Of a DNA stretch of 64,000 nucleotides, positions 12,386 through 35,770 are shown piece after piece. A program made the position numbers and the translations under genes. The notes beneath the pieces were generated by a model. The model worked only from the letters and a program-made list of their open reading frames with translations, ran no database searches and was not told the DNA's origin. Location of the stretch: assembly GCA_012861695.1 (NCBI GenBank), contig JAAOOA010000098.1, positions 694,431 to 758,430 of the forward strand, written 5' to 3'. Every line of letters begins with the position of its first letter. Position 1 is the stretch's first letter. Origin of the DNA: Trematomus loennbergii (Eukaryota > Chordata > Actinopteri > Perciformes > Nototheniidae).

Positions 12386-13892
12386 CATGAACTTCCCTTT
12401 TTATATTAAAATCAAAGGGTATTACGAGCCAGTTTTAAGTCCCAGATTTCATCAGAAGGGAACGGGTGAAACTGAGCTTGGTTTCAGGATTTGTGCAAAG
12501 CAGCATTGAAACTTCACACACATGCAGCTACAGTGTAAGTGCTGCTGTTGTAATTAAAAACAGAAACATTGAGAAGCTACGGCGATATTAATGTAATACC
12601 ATTTTCATTATCCATGTAAAAAAATGGTAATAGTGTCTTCTTCAGGAATATTTGTTCATTTCAACGTAGGCAAGTTGAGAGTGAGAGTGGCTTTAGCATG
12701 TGATTGGCTGAAAGATGGCATTATGGCAACTATGTGAAAGGACATAACATTCACACACCTGTTTGTGAGGTACAGATTTGACAGAAATATAAATCAGTAA
12801 ACGAAACACATACCTATAAGATTGCATTTGAAGGGACCGATGGGCCGCGGGCCAGAGGAGCATCTGCCGTCCTAGATTTAGTTTTTATCTTTACTGTATG
12901 ACGCAAAGGTTAAATCAGGCTGACACACATAAAGCCAAACAACGTGTCTTTCACCAACGAAAAAGAGGCGCCAAACTTCATTCATCACTCTACTCTGTCC
13001 TCTAGCATCAGAAGGTCTGAAGAATTCAAAGGAAAGAAAGTGCTTTTTTATCAACCAGTTTGTACCAGTGCATAATGAATGAGGTGTCAGCAGACAGAGT
13101 TTGACAGACTGCTATTTGCACACACAGAAGGCCGCTCACTATGTGTGTCAGATAACAGGTTATGTAACAACTGTGTGACTTCTCTCTGTTGCCACATGCC
13201 GATAAAAGACGTGTGTTGGACTCAGATTCATGCGTCGCTGCAGTGACTTAGAGCAGAATGACAAGAGGAGATCTTAGCACACCAAGAAGGGATTCAACAC
13301 CTCAAATATTACATTACATTCATTTGTTAGACGCTTTTATCCAAAGCGACTCCTTCCTTCTGCGCTTCAGCACCTTTGTGGTTGCACTTTGTAGCATTCC
13401 CCTTTCCTGTTTCGACATGAGAATGCAGTGATGCAGGCCGACCCTGAAGTTAGCGTTGCCCTGGTTCCCACGAGAAAAAGGCCAATGGGATCTTACCATT
13501 AGGTTTAAGAATATTGCAGAAAATAAACTTTGTGGCGAACACATGTATATGAAACTTGTATACAATGTGATCTTCACAAATAAACACCACTTAATGATTT
13601 TAAAGCAGGCTGGATATTTACTGTATTATTTGATGTTGACCAAGAAAATGTGGATACATGTTTAACTTGTGTTCAACACAGACTTACCTTTAGACACCTA
13701 ACCAAACAAACATTGACTTTGAAGGAACAGGAGGAGCAGACATGTAATTTCCAGGTTTAAGGGCTTATTCCTAGAACATTCAATGCTTTTCTGCAAGCTG
13801 GCTCCATTATACATATTTGTATATTTGTATTCTGGATTGTTGGAAACGTTATTTCGATCTCTGTCTGTACACACAAACTGAAAGATTGACAT
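12386..13892. other. Non-coding stretch with a SINE-like fragment
   Basis: Apart from the truncated SINE-like copy at about 13,311-13,352 (GTTAGACGCTTTTATCCAAA), I see no coding exon, RNA gene or complete transposon. Confidence 0.45.
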
Positions 13893-14387
13893 TTAAAGTG
13901 GACCTATCATGCTATATTTGAATAATATAGTGTAGGACCATACCTATATAAGGCATATTTATACTTTTTTTTTTTCAAAATACCAAACAGATCATGCATT
14001 TTAGCCATGCCTCATTTCGCTCAATTTGAAAAATTTAGCTCTGTTTTTGCAAGGGTTGATTCTGTGAGAACAGCACCACCTACAGGCCTGGCATATGTAC
14101 TACAGCGTCTCCAGCGCTTTCGAACGGCAATGGCCGTGGCTGTCTCCTCCTGATTGGTGGAGTTGGCCCAATAGCCGTAGCGCCACCGTCCTGACGTCAG
14201 GACAGTGTTCAAATCTGGATCAGTTTTTATCAGATCCGTTGCAGCCCCTTTTTTAGAGATTTGGGTATGGAGGAAAATAGAGAGGGTTGTGTTTTCTGAC
14301 ACTTGGTGAGTTCCCTGGAACACCGGGGACACATATTCATGTAGAAAAGACGTACAAAAGTGCATTTGCATGATAGGTCCCCTTTAA
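13893..14387 (+). mobile_element. TTAA MITE family A, copy 1
   Basis: TTAA at both ends encloses AGTGGACCTATCATGC at the left; at the right the mirror sequence GCATGATAGGTCCCCT. This terminal inverted repeat and TTAA target suggest a piggyBac-type non-autonomous element. It carries a poly-T run, CCAAT-type motifs and TGACGTCA. Three other copies in the same orientation lie at 18,062, 29,798 and 50,984. Confidence 0.88.
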
Positions 14388-15203
14388 GTTGACTTTGACT
14401 TTGACAAAGGAATTGTTTCCCCCTTGTTGTTGAGGAGGGACTTGACTGTCGCCCTGAGGCATGCGCTTAAACAACTGTTGAACTTGATATAATTAGTTTG
14501 CTGCAGGCACAGGTGAATGTGAGGCATTGTAAGTATACTTGAGAGTTTGAGGGACTTGCCGTTCCGGAACAATTATCCGCTTATAGTATTATATTTAATT
14601 ATTTTGTCAGAGGATCATAGAAGGCCTTAGGTGAAGGTTAAACTGAATGTGCTACGCTGATCGTTTCATGTTGGCCGCTGTGTGACAGGAGGCTGAGGAG
14701 GGGAGTGATTTGTGTGATTACTTCTTGAATTCTTGCTGTAAGAACAGTCGCAGAAGTTGAAACATGACATTATCACACTGACTTATGAAGGATATTTGTG
14801 TAATCCGTAAATCTGTGAGCAAAAAGGAAAAGTTATTCTACAAAAACACGTTGAACACACACTGGTTTTGGCACTTTATTATGTGGACCGTTTGACACAT
14901 TTGTCCTTATCTGTTAAAATGTCAAACCTGTGACCTTTGTCATTGGTGTTTTCTTATGTCGCATTTTTCTGTCTTTCCCAACTCATAACTTCTCAATCAG
15001 ACACTGGGAACATTTACAATGAAACAGTGTTATGATTTAATACCTGTTAGCAATGTAGACAAACTGAAACATGTATTCTGGAGCTAAAAAAAATGTTAAC
15101 ACCTGGAGTCAAATGATTATAAACAACATTATTTTCCTTGAATTTTCAATATACTTTAAGTATGAGGAGGAGGCAGAAACTAACTCGACCTGTCTTCTTC
15201 CAG
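14388..15203. other. Sequence before POF1B exon A, nothing recognised
   Basis: AT-rich, with no exon I can support. It ends in the CTGTCTTCTTCCAG acceptor of POF1B exon A. Confidence 0.5.
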
Positions 15204-25823
<10,620 letters not shown>

Positions 25824-26348
25824 GATGTGATCGAACAGGTAAAAACAAGTTTGTAAACTTCTGAAAGACATGTAAAAAAATACACATACAAGATATATTA
25901 TAATACATGCTCAACATACTGCACTGTGGTTTAAAGTGGTTTAGTGGGACTCATGGATGACTCTGTAGGGCTCCTCAGATCATAATAAAGTCATTTAATT
26001 CATTCATCCAACAAATAAAGCCTTAATTGGTATTAAAAAAGACTTAAACCAATCTATCAAATATTCTAAGCATTCTCATCTGTTTGTCAATACTGGACAT
26101 GGAGCTCTGCTGCTTTGTTAGAAAAGGGATGATTATGATGCTGGCTCATTATGAGAAACATGCCGCATTGAGGCACCGTGCTAAATTCACCGAGTCGCAT
26201 CACATTCAACACGGAGGTAATAAAAACGAGCCCAGGTCAAAGTGAAGGTGAGGGCTTTCTAATGCAGCCCTTCACATGAGGGCTTGAGTTGAAATGAGGT
26301 TAGTTTACATGATACTGGGTCCACATTCACACCAAGGAGGGGCCACAT

Positions 26349-26349
<1 letters not shown>

Positions 26350-26392
<43 letters not shown>

Positions 26393-26414
26393 ACACACAT
26401 ACACACACACACAC

Positions 26415-26452
<38 letters not shown>
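26350..26452 (+). repeat. (CA)n microsatellite
   Basis: About 100 bp of CA with CATACA and CGCA interruptions, in the POF1B 3'UTR intron. Confidence 0.95.
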
Positions 26453-26454
<2 letters not shown>

Positions 26455-26646
26455 CTGCATGTCTTGACGTGACGATGTAAATTATCCCAGCTGACTTTGA
26501 CTTCAACATTGAACTACTGGATAAATGTTGGGCTTTTCAAAACAACTTGACTTCTGGCTGAGTATCCAGTAATAGTGATATAAGTACTTCCTATGTTTTG
26601 AAATCACTCAGCTGTTATAGGGTTATGAGAGCTGTTTAGTGTGAAG

Positions 26647-27036
26647 TTAAGGGTGGGGTAGGTAAGTTTGAGAAACCGGCTCGAGATACACTTTTTGTTA
26701 TATTCCATGGAATGCTCTTAACATCCCGATAGCAATGAATATCTTAAGTGCTTTGACAAAAAATCCATAAATAAATATCATCTGTGGAAGCTGTAGTACT
26801 GTAAAAAGCACGACCAATCATCTGAGCCGGCCCGGCTAAAGTAACTGGATGGCCTACCTGCCTGTCAGCCTTCCATCTGTGCTCAAACTTATCTCGTGCC
26901 CTCATTGGTCATGTGCGCGTTGGTGTGTGTTGGAGGAGGGGCTCTGTAAGGAAGTGGCAGATTTTCTCCGGTTGTGTATTTTCAAATTCAAGCGCACTCG
27001 AGCTGGTTTCTCCAAAATGACCTACCCCACCTTTAA
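26647..27036. mobile_element. TTAA-flanked MITE with long inverted ends
   Basis: Left: TTAA then GGGTGGGGTAGGTAAGTTTG. Right, reverse-complemented: TTAA then AGGTGGGGTAGGTCATTTTG. The match continues through GAGAAACC(G/A)GCTCGAG, giving about 38 bp of terminal inverted repeat. It lies in the intron of the POF1B 3'UTR. Confidence 0.85.
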
Positions 27037-27425
27037 GGGGAACTACTATTTGCTTGACATCTGATTTATAATGATTATCTAGTGCCCCCTTGTGGTAAAA
27101 TAATGCCACTGCAGCTTTTAGGTGAAGCTTGCAATCTAGGCCTTTGAATCCTTTGTACAGTGCTTTCACAAAACATTAAAACAATGAGACTTTTGTAAAC
27201 GCCATATTGATAAAAGCTTATAACAGAAGAAGTTAACAACATTAAATCACTACCGCCTTTAAAACCAGGAAAGCCGATCTCAAATCTGAGACAATATCCA
27301 GTCCCATATTAAAAGAACAAACAATAGAAACTCTCTAACATTCAGAGATCTTCATGAATTCCTTTTTAAAGCTGACACAACATTTTAACTGTTTTTATTT
27401 AAGTCACTCTTCATCTCTCCAACAG

Positions 27426-27575
27426 GAATGATTGAGCAACAAGAAGATCCAGACGACCCCCCCCCCCCCCTCCTCCTCCTCTCCTCAGGGCTCATAGGCT
27501 TCGTGGTGGTTGATGTATCAAAGACCTAAATGTCCAAGAAAAGCAACTAAATAAAATATATTGCCCAAAACACAA
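27426..27575 (+). other. pof1b: POF1B 3'UTR exon with poly(A) signal
   Basis: The acceptor TCTCTCCAACAG ends at 27425 and fits the donor at 25839. AATAAA lies at 27550-27555. The exon contains a run of ten or more C followed by CTCCTCCTCC. Its 3' end is inferred about 20 bases after AATAAA; further AATAAA motifs near 27605 and 27808 allow longer forms. Confidence 0.6.
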
Positions 27576-28311
27576 TTCTACGTAAATGTATTGAAGCCAT
27601 TCTAGTAAAAATAAATAATTAAATTACAAAGCCAAGAAGGAGGTTATATTCAGAGACTAACCAGAGATTTTGAAGTTGTAAATTCAGACATGCTTTGAGA
27701 TCAGAGAGGCATTATGTATCAGAAGAACTAAGACAATTCCAAGACAAACATGAAAGCAAAAAACTCAAACTTGCTCTACTTTGCAAGGTTGGCTCAAACA
27801 TGTCACAATAAATAAAATCAATACAGGCCATTTTGTACGTGCTGAAACACGACTATGGAGACGTTTTGGTTAAAGGACAGACAGGTCTAACGCATTTCCC
27901 CTTCTATCAGTTCCCTTTCACCATTTGTTGATCTCTAACTGAGGGCTCTGGTCTTCAATCATCATCTCCTCACTGCAGGGAAAACAAGATGTCCAGCATG
28001 CTCACTAACACACTTTTATTAAAGACTTAAGCACAACATCCTCCTCAAAGCCACCAGCCACTCTAGCCCGGGATGAGGAAGTGGAACCATGATTGCTACT
28101 CTGCATGTACATATTAATATTTTTTATATATATTGTAAGACACTCATTGAATGTTTTGAGGAACTTTTGGGTAGTTTGCTTCGTGGTTAATGGTAATTTT
28201 TATGTATCCGATGTGTAATTTTGTGTTGTTATGTTGACTCTGAGGTGCATGGGGATGTGTTCACACGAAGCTTTTGATGTGTGAAGTGTGTTGGTGGAAC
28301 TGTAGCATGAT
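27576..28311. other. Downstream of POF1B, no feature recognised
   Basis: AT-rich. AATAAA motifs near 27,605 and 27,808 could serve longer POF1B 3' ends. No exon or transposon ends seen. Confidence 0.5.
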
Positions 28312-28315
28312 TTAA

Positions 28316-28576
28316 CCCTCCTGTTGTCTTCGGGTCGAATCTGACCGATTTACTACTTTCATCAATCATAACTTTTTTGTTTTACATTCGATTGCTTTAA
28401 GGCTTTATGATATCCTTCACAGTAGACATTTGAACATAGAGAATTGCTGATCATCACTTTCATTGAATTTTGGATGATTTAGTCAACTTTGTAACACTCA
28501 TGGTGTTCCCGGTCACAATGACCGCCATATAGAAATGGAATTAGTAACCATCCGGATCAGATAAAACACACACACA

Positions 28577-28632
<56 letters not shown>

Positions 28633-28987
28633 TCTAAATGTGTGTGTCCCCCCTTATGTGCCCAATCCCCCCATGTGAATCACACCTGGCACTCACAAAC
28701 ACACACACAGAACAATTTGACACATTTCCCGCTCTTATGTGCCCATCCCACACATGGATCACACCTGGCACACGCAATACATGTTCAGTGTCTGTTCTTT
28801 GTATAGTTACTGCAGTTGTTCATGTATACCAGTAGTCTGATACAATATGTACAGTTTGAAAGGGTGTTAAAGGAAATGTGGTGATGATTAATGGTTTTTG
28901 TGTTAATGTAATAGCAGTTAAAACAGGACCGGTCAAATTTGACCACGAACACCAAAGTAAGGGGGGACAACGAAGACAATAGGAGGG
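28316..28987. mobile_element. piggyBac-like non-autonomous element
   Basis: TTAA (28312-28315 and 28988-28991) flanks CCCTCCTGTTGTCTTCG at the left and CGAAGACAATAGGAGGG at the right, a near-perfect 17-bp inverted repeat starting CCC as expected for piggyBac. Inside is a CA tract (28,566-28,628) and an imperfect tandem duplication (about 28,630-28,790, CTTATGTGCCCA...ATCACACCTGGCAC). No transposase. Confidence 0.85.
28566..28628 (+). repeat. (CA)n microsatellite inside the piggyBac-like element
   Basis: About 60 bp of CA with one ACCAC interruption. Confidence 0.95.
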
Positions 28988-29797
28988 TTAATTGGGGTTT
29001 ATGATGGTGGAAGAACATTTTAAAAGCACAATATTATGTTAACTGTTTTTGTTCCTGTCAGAGTTGTCCTGCTTTGTCTCCGTTCAGGTTTTTGCATAAA
29101 GGAATCACGTTGACGGCTTTGTGTCCACTGGGAGCTCAATGGTAGTTCTGGGTAGAGAGTTTACTGAGGCTTTTATTTATGTTGCTCGTAACGTAGAGAC
29201 CACTGCACTGACTTCCTGCTGCCAGTCAAATGTTTCTCTGTGTGCTGTGTCTCCCAAACCATTCTCATCACATGACAAAGCTATCTGTACAGAACAAGAT
29301 AACAAGATGTCACTTTTTTGGACATCAATACGAACCTGTTTTCTGAAGCATAATCTTCACCCGTCTCCAAACAAATCAATAACTTCATTATGTGTTTTAG
29401 TCTGTCCCTAACTAAAGACATCTTTGTTGAAGATTAAATTAAAGTTGATTTGTAAAACTGAGTTTCTCAAAAATCTTATATTTACCACAGATGTGTCCAA
29501 AGGTTTATTGAAAATAAGCTTCAAACATCTTTAAAAATGTCTTATTGACTACAGAAATCTCTGAACTCAAAAAACACATTTCAAATGAACTCAAACTGTT
29601 TCATCCTGTATCGTATATGTTTCATAAAGTCTGCAGGGAACTTTTTTGTACATTTAAAGAGACAGATTGTTTTGGTAGTGTTCATGGTATTGGTGTTTCT
29701 TGAAAAGCTGCAGTGTACCTATGCTTTTGGTTGGATCATGCATAAAGGGTGATGCATGTTCGCACTGCAGAAATAGGGTCCGGATGAGCTTCTTAAT

Positions 29798-30289
29798 TTA
29801 AAGTGGACCTATCATGCTATATTTGAATAATATAGTGCAGGACCATACCTATATAAGGCATATTTATACTTTTTTTTTTTTCAAAATACCAAACAGATCA
29901 TGCATTTTAGCCATGCCTCATTTCGCTTAATTTGCACTTTTTACCTGTTTTAGCAAGGGCAGATTCAGTGAGAACAGCATCATCAGAGGCCTGCATATGT
30001 ACTACAGCGTCTCCAGCGCTTTCGAACGGCAATGGCCGTGGCTGTCTCCTCCTGATTGGTGGAGTTGGCCCAATAGCCGTAGCGCCACCGTCCTGACGTC
30101 AGGACAGTGTTCAAATCTGGATCAGTTTTTATCAGATCCGTTGCAGCCCCTTTTTTAGCGATTTGGGTATGGAGGAAAATAGAGAGGGTTGTGTTTTCTG
30201 ACACTTGGGGATTTCCCTGGAACACCGGGGACACATATTCATGTAGAAAAGACGTACAAAGTGCATTTTGCATGATAGGTCCCCTTTAA
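29798..30289 (+). mobile_element. TTAA MITE family A, copy 3
   Basis: TTAA at both ends and the same AGTGGACCTATCATGC / GCATGATAGGTCCCCT inverted repeat as the other copies. The CRE-like TGACGTCA is kept. Confidence 0.88.
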
Positions 30290-31060
30290 CATGGAATTGG
30301 TGTCAGTTTGTGCTGTAACTCGTCCTTAGCATATTTTATTTTATCTTATTTCACTTATTTTAATAGAGAAAAGCTGCCAGTGGACACAGAGCCGGATTTC
30401 TATGAAAAGCCTGTACATTGAATTGACTGGACCTAAAGTGCCTTACTGCGTTAGCAACGTAAGCTAATGTTAGCCCAGCATTTCAGTTTGTTGACGAAAT
30501 ATTATCGTCTTTAAACAGTTTTGGGACCAATGCTGTCTCTTTGGCCGTCGTTTGCTTTCTATCTGTGTAACTTTCTCTGAGGAGACTAAATCTTTGCTGA
30601 CAGTCAAATATATGCTGAGCTCAATTAACTGTTTTAGCTAATCTAGTAAATAGAGTGTTCTTAATATATTTTCTTATGCAAACAGCTGTCTTTATTTCCA
30701 GTCCAGCGCTCCAATGAGATATGTTTCAGCTGTGATTAAAATCAGTAATGTTTCTATGCAAACGTGTGTGTTTTATTGAACTCACCAGATCAATACTGTC
30801 ATATCAGGGGTCATTTCATCCTAATTATATATATATATAAATACTTCTACATAGCCTCCCTCTTTTCTATTGTCTTCATATCATTGTGTTCTTGTTTGTT
30901 TTGTTCTAAAAGTCTATCTATGAATACATTTGGTGAAAAGCAGAGACTCACCGCTGCATCACATACAGAGAGTGGTGAAAGCACGTTTTCTCTATTTACT
31001 GTACTACATTTTAGAAACAAATTGACCTTTTTCTTACATTTTGACACCGTAATTCTCAAG

Positions 31061-31407
31061 GTCAAGGTTCTTTATTAGTCATACCACCATAGCTACAGTG
31101 TAGTTATGTCGATGAAATTCTTAGTCACAGGCTTCTCCAACAGTGCAACACAATATTACAGAAAAACAGAAAATATAGTGCAAGTAAATATTAAAAGTAA
31201 CTGCAAAAAGAAAGGAATAGTTTAAAAAAAAGTGAAATAGTGAAATAAGAGTCTATATGCAAGCTATTGAATGATATATTAGATAAATAGATAAATGATT
31301 ACTAAGTAGCAGAATGTGATGGATGTTGTTTCAGCAGTTCAGGTGTTTACAGTCTTATCGCCTGTGGATGAAACTGTCTCTGAATCTGTTGGTTTTAGTC
31401 AGGATGC
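31061..31407 (-). mobile_element. LINE 3' end, minus orientation
   Basis: The tail CTCAAGGTCAAGGTTCTTTA is followed by GCTACAGTGTAGTTATG and, at the other end, by CTGTGGATGAAACTGTCTCT, matching the minus copy at 10,752-11,090. 5'-truncated. Confidence 0.65.
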
Positions 31408-31461
31408 TAAAACAGGTCAGGTCATTTGCATGATCATATTATTAATAACAAATATTTATCG

Positions 31462-31874
31462 TGTGGGGAAATATGTTCCAAGGCCCCTAACTTTGACCCA
31501 GTTTATCAGTTCATTCTGTCCTGACTGAGCACACACACCTGTAACCTTGGCTGCTGTGCTCTCAGTGTTCTGTCTCCCTGTTCCTGCCTGTTGGCGTCAG
31601 CTGATAGAGGTGTTATGATTCTATCTTGTTATGCACAATGTGGATTACTCTCTCTGAACTATCTAAATACACGGGTCTGGGGGAGAGTTCTTCAGAATTG
31701 ACGTGGCAACTCTCCGTGAAGTCAGAACCTCTGACTCTTTGACTTGTTTTGTGAATTCTCCGGCCGAGGCTCCAAATAAACCCATCAGTGTTTGACATCA
31801 AAGCTCCAGCTCTCCCCGTGTCTCCTTTTGAGTCGGTGACTCGTCCTGCATTGCTACACAGAAGTTTCCCCACA
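31462..31874. mobile_element. Solo LTR of an LTR retrotransposon
   Basis: It begins TGTGGGGAAA and ends TTTCCCCACA, the TG...CA form with inverted ends expected of an LTR. TATCG is duplicated at 31457-31461 and 31875-31879 (5 bp). AATAAA lies near 31,774, in the usual place for an LTR poly(A) signal. No gag or pol is next to it, so it is most likely a solo LTR left by recombination. Gypsy versus endogenous retrovirus cannot be told from the LTR. Confidence 0.85.
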
Positions 31875-31879
31875 TATCG

Positions 31880-34044
31880 AACTAATAAAATATTATGGAT
31901 TTAGATATACACTACCAGCAGTCCACATGATGCCTTTTTCTGAGCATCTTCTTTCAAAAGTGTTTCAACTTCAACTTCATTAAAGCACCTGTGACGTACT
32001 AACTGTAGAAATTGCATGAAAAGCTTGTTTTTGGCAGTTTCTGTTAGACAAAAACAAGGACCGAAGAGGAGGTATTTTGGAGTAGATAAGCCTAGTGGAC
32101 ACCAGATGTTGCTGCCGGTAAGTGTGCACATTTTCTGCCTTCTGTCCTCATTGAAAAAAAAAAAGGCGTTATTTGGACCCAGACCCCTATGCATGTGTGT
32201 TGGTCCAGTTTGCGCCTGTGTGCATTATAATGTAAATAACACCAGAGTGAAAATTGAATTTCCCCTTGTGGATAAATACTTCTTAATCGTACCTGGACCT
32301 GGATAATGCTGCACCTCTCAGAGTCTCCAGCAGAGGACGCCTCCAGCAGAGGACCCCCCTCCCCCCCCCTCAGCTCCTCTGGCTCGGGGTCAGTGTGGGA
32401 TCTGATGGAGCAGAGACTCAGAATGAGGTCATCTCTGTAGGGCTCGGCTCAGTTGGCTGATCGTCAACCATTTTGACTTCAGTCACTGTTCCCGAAGCCC
32501 ACATGGCCATAGAGGAAGCACACACACTCATCACAGAGCCTGACACACACACACACTCATCACAGAGCCCAGCACACACACTCATCACTGCCCTCACACA
32601 CACATCCAGGAGGAATCACAGGACATGCAGAGAGACCTTTTATTATCCAGTAAACTGAATGAAGAATATTTTCTTGGTTCATGGTTCGATCTACAAGATG
32701 TCTGAACATAGTGGAACTTGTCCATCCCAGAGTCCAAGGTGATGCCTTTCAATGTCTTGTTTCGTCAGTTAAAAAGATATTCACGTATATATGATATAAA
32801 AGGAGAACAGCAGGAAATGTGCATATTTTAGAGGCTGGAAACAGCATTTTATGACTTTTGAAAAATTACTTTAACAATAGTTGGGGATAATTCTTCTGTT
32901 GATATACAATGTCACTACTATCTCTTGATCAGACTTATTAATGGGTCATCGACGCTTGTTCCTACTTCGCTGCCAATGGACAGGTATCTTTAATGACCCT
33001 TGAAAAACAATTTTAGACCAATTTTATGCAGCATTTTTTCCCACCATCCTCATGTATGTGGCATAAATGCAATAGGTACATTCTTGCAATGCATCATAGG
33101 AAAAATCTCATGAAACTCTATCATCTGATTCTTTACATTTTACAGACTTTTAGTAGATTGATTAGATGAAAGGATATCATGTTTTTATGACTTTTTGCAG
33201 GAACCACCTGTAAATATGTCTTTTTTGGGCATTCTGTTAAAACAGCTGGAGAGAAAAACTTCGACTTTGTCTCTTTCACACACACCATCCATTTCCTTCC
33301 CCTATGTAATCCCATTAACATATTTTGACATAAACACAATCTCTCACACAGCCGCATGCTCTCTCCTCTCTCTACTGTACATCACTTCTTTCTGTCACAT
33401 TTAAGCGATTGTAGCAAGTCTGACGTATCCTCTCTCCCTCTCTCTCTCTCTCTGTAAACCCAATATCCTCTGAGGCCCGGGGGTTTTAGAGAGTAAAGGC
33501 AGTGCAGAGGCAGGAAGAGAGAGACTGCATTATCCACATCAAAGAGCCAGAGTTAACAGCCATAATCAATGCTGCCCCATTACCCTCCCCCGCCTGCCTC
33601 TCCCTCTCACCCTCTCTCTCTATAATCAGATCAATATGCTTTATTGGCATGAATGGAAGTATTATATTAATATTGGCATACAAAACAACAAGAAAAGGGG
33701 TCTGGTTGATGATTTGAAATGTTGAGAGGATACAAAAAAAAGATTGTAGTGTCATATCCATTATGATCTGCGTTTTGACTCGGACTAGAGACACAGGAAG
33801 TAATCATTTTATAGCGATGCAGCAGAAACACATCCTCTCAATGGACCAAACTCAAGAGGTTGCCACGGCCGAAAGGTAAATCAATAACAAAGAATGTAAA
33901 AAATGTGAAAGAAAGTAACGGTCAACATATTTATGGAGAATATGTGAAATAAACCAATAATGGCAATGAAAATCGAATTGTCTCTGCCTTTCGCCCGTAT
34001 TGACCCCCTTCGCCCCACACAGGCAGGCCCATCGACCCCTCAGC

Positions 34045-34045
<1 letters not shown>
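31880..34045. other. Intergenic stretch with simple-sequence patches
   Basis: There is a C run near 32,356, scattered CACACACTCATCACAG repeats (32,519-32,600), and CT-rich sequence at 33,430-33,460 and 33,600-33,625. No exon, RNA gene or transposon ends that I can support. Confidence 0.5.
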
Positions 34046-34142
<97 letters not shown>

Positions 34143-34160
34143 CGTGCGTGTGGTGTGTGG
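34046..34160 (+). repeat. (TG)n microsatellite
   Basis: About 110 bp of TG with one TTG interruption, ending TGCGTGCGTG, the same lead-in as at 20,520. Confidence 0.96.
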
Positions 34161-34161
34161 G

Positions 34162-34365
34162 GCACAAACTGATGGAAAGAAAATATAAACTCCAACTTCA
34201 AGTAGTTCACTAACTTAAAGTATCCTGATTTCCCCTTGATGTAATCCGTGACTCCGCAGCCTGATATAACGGTGGGATAACCCTTGTGGGTTTGCACAGA
34301 CGACTCCAGGTTGCATCTCATCAGTCTGGATGTTTTCAGTTTTCCACCTGTCACCACTTTCTCTC
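34162..34365 (+). repeat. Second copy of the POF1B intron segment
   Basis: Near-identical to 20,539-20,735 with a few single-base indels (for example TTTGCACAG versus TTGCACAG) and a short AGTTC insertion. Exon F itself is not present here. Confidence 0.85.
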
Positions 34366-34576
34366 TTCCTCCATCTCCCCGTCTCTCCACCCTGCCAGGA
34401 AAGCGTTGACATCTCATATTTCCTCCATTTGATGTAATTAAGATCCTCTATACACATTTGAAGCTCCCCATTCAGGTTTCACAGAGCGATGAAAGGCCGT
34501 ATAGTGTTCTCTCCCTGGTGAGGTACCTTCCCAAGCCTACATGCATGAAGATAGGCTCATTGCAGGTTCATATGTG

Positions 34577-35161
34577 TATGTAGTGTCTCTACTTTAAAGA
34601 GTCCTCTCCTGCTGATGTTCAGGTGTATATCAGTATGTAGTGTCTCTACTTTAAAGAGTCCTCTCCTGCTGATGTTCAGGTGTATATCAGTATGTAGTGT
34701 CTCTACTTTAAAGAGTCCTCTCCTGCTGATGTTCAGGTGTATATCAGTATGTAGTGTCTCTACTTTAAAGAGTCCTCTCCTGCTGATGTTCAGGTGTATA
34801 TCAGTATCTAGTGTCTCTACTTTAAAGGGTCCTCTCCTGCTGATGTTCAGGTGTATATCAGTATGTAGTGTCTCTACTTTAAAGAGTCCTCTCCTGCTGA
34901 TGTTCAGGTGTATATCAATATGTAGTGTCTCTACTTTAAAGAGTCCTCTCTGCTGATGATCAGGTGTATATCAGTATGTAGTGTCTCTACTTTAAAGAGT
35001 CCTCTCCTGCTGATGTTCAGGTGGATATCAGTATGTAGTGTCTCTACTTTAAAGAGTCCTCTCCTGCTGATGTTCAGGTGTATATCAGTATGTAGTGTCT
35101 CTACTTTAAAGAGTCCTCTCCTGCTGATGTTCAGGTGTATATCAGTATGTAGTGTCTCTAC
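34577..35161 (+). repeat. 57-bp minisatellite, about ten copies
   Basis: The unit runs TATGTAGTGTCTCTACTTTA, AAGAGTCCTCTCCTGCTGAT, GTTCAGGTGTATATCAG. As 57 is 19 codons, open frames on both strands are artefacts. Units differ by single bases; one lacks a C. Confidence 0.96.
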
Positions 35162-35529
35162 TGGGACATGTCTCATGCTTTAATGTTCAAAAAGCTCTTT
35201 ATTTGTCTCATCCTGGAGAAATAATGAGTCATGTCTTGCTCCATATTTAAATGAGCGTTATGTCTTGATGAGAGGAAAGGTGCTCTGAGTGTCCCGTAGT
35301 GTATTGCTGTGTAATGAAGTTACACTGTAAGAGATACTGTAGGTAGTGAGCCTATAGAAAAGCTCTCTCTCTCTTTTAATGTCTGGCCTCTGCTTTGTTT
35401 CACTTAATTCTATCTCCCCATCTCCTGATCCATCCATCAGCGTCTCCCACACTCCCCCCCCCCCCTCTCGTTGTCTCACACTGTGTCTCTTTGCAACTCA
35501 TTTTCACTCCCATCATCCTTTCCCTTTCT

Positions 35530-35770
35530 CTCCCTTGATGAGTGAGTGTGGGCATTGCTGCTGATGCACTCCTGGTCATTAATAAAACTTTCATACACAG
35601 TCAGGAAATGCATTTGAGCCCCGGTGGCTGGAGCTCCTCTCAGACACACAGGAAATGGGCGCTTGGCCGGCAGCCAATCCGGCTATTTCAGGGGTTTGTC
35701 CGGAGCCAATCAAGCGGATCTGGTCAGTTAATGGATCAGTGGCTCTTCTCCTCTCCGCAGCCAAATATCT
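35530..35770. other. Complex-sequence island, candidate regulatory element
   Basis: It is free of simple repeats and transposon ends, with balanced composition. Two same-strand CCAAT motifs lie about 35 bp apart (AGCCAATCCGG and AGCCAATCAAG, 35,670-35,715). It lies upstream of the putative SPRY3 first exon. This is a guess from appearance only. Confidence 0.2.

Noticed and set aside
14021..14371. Minus-strand frame with NSTNQEETATAIAVRKRWRR, repeated at 18,145, 29,983 and 51,191
   Set aside because: It lies wholly within each copy of TTAA MITE family A, varies by frameshift between copies and has no domain I recognise.
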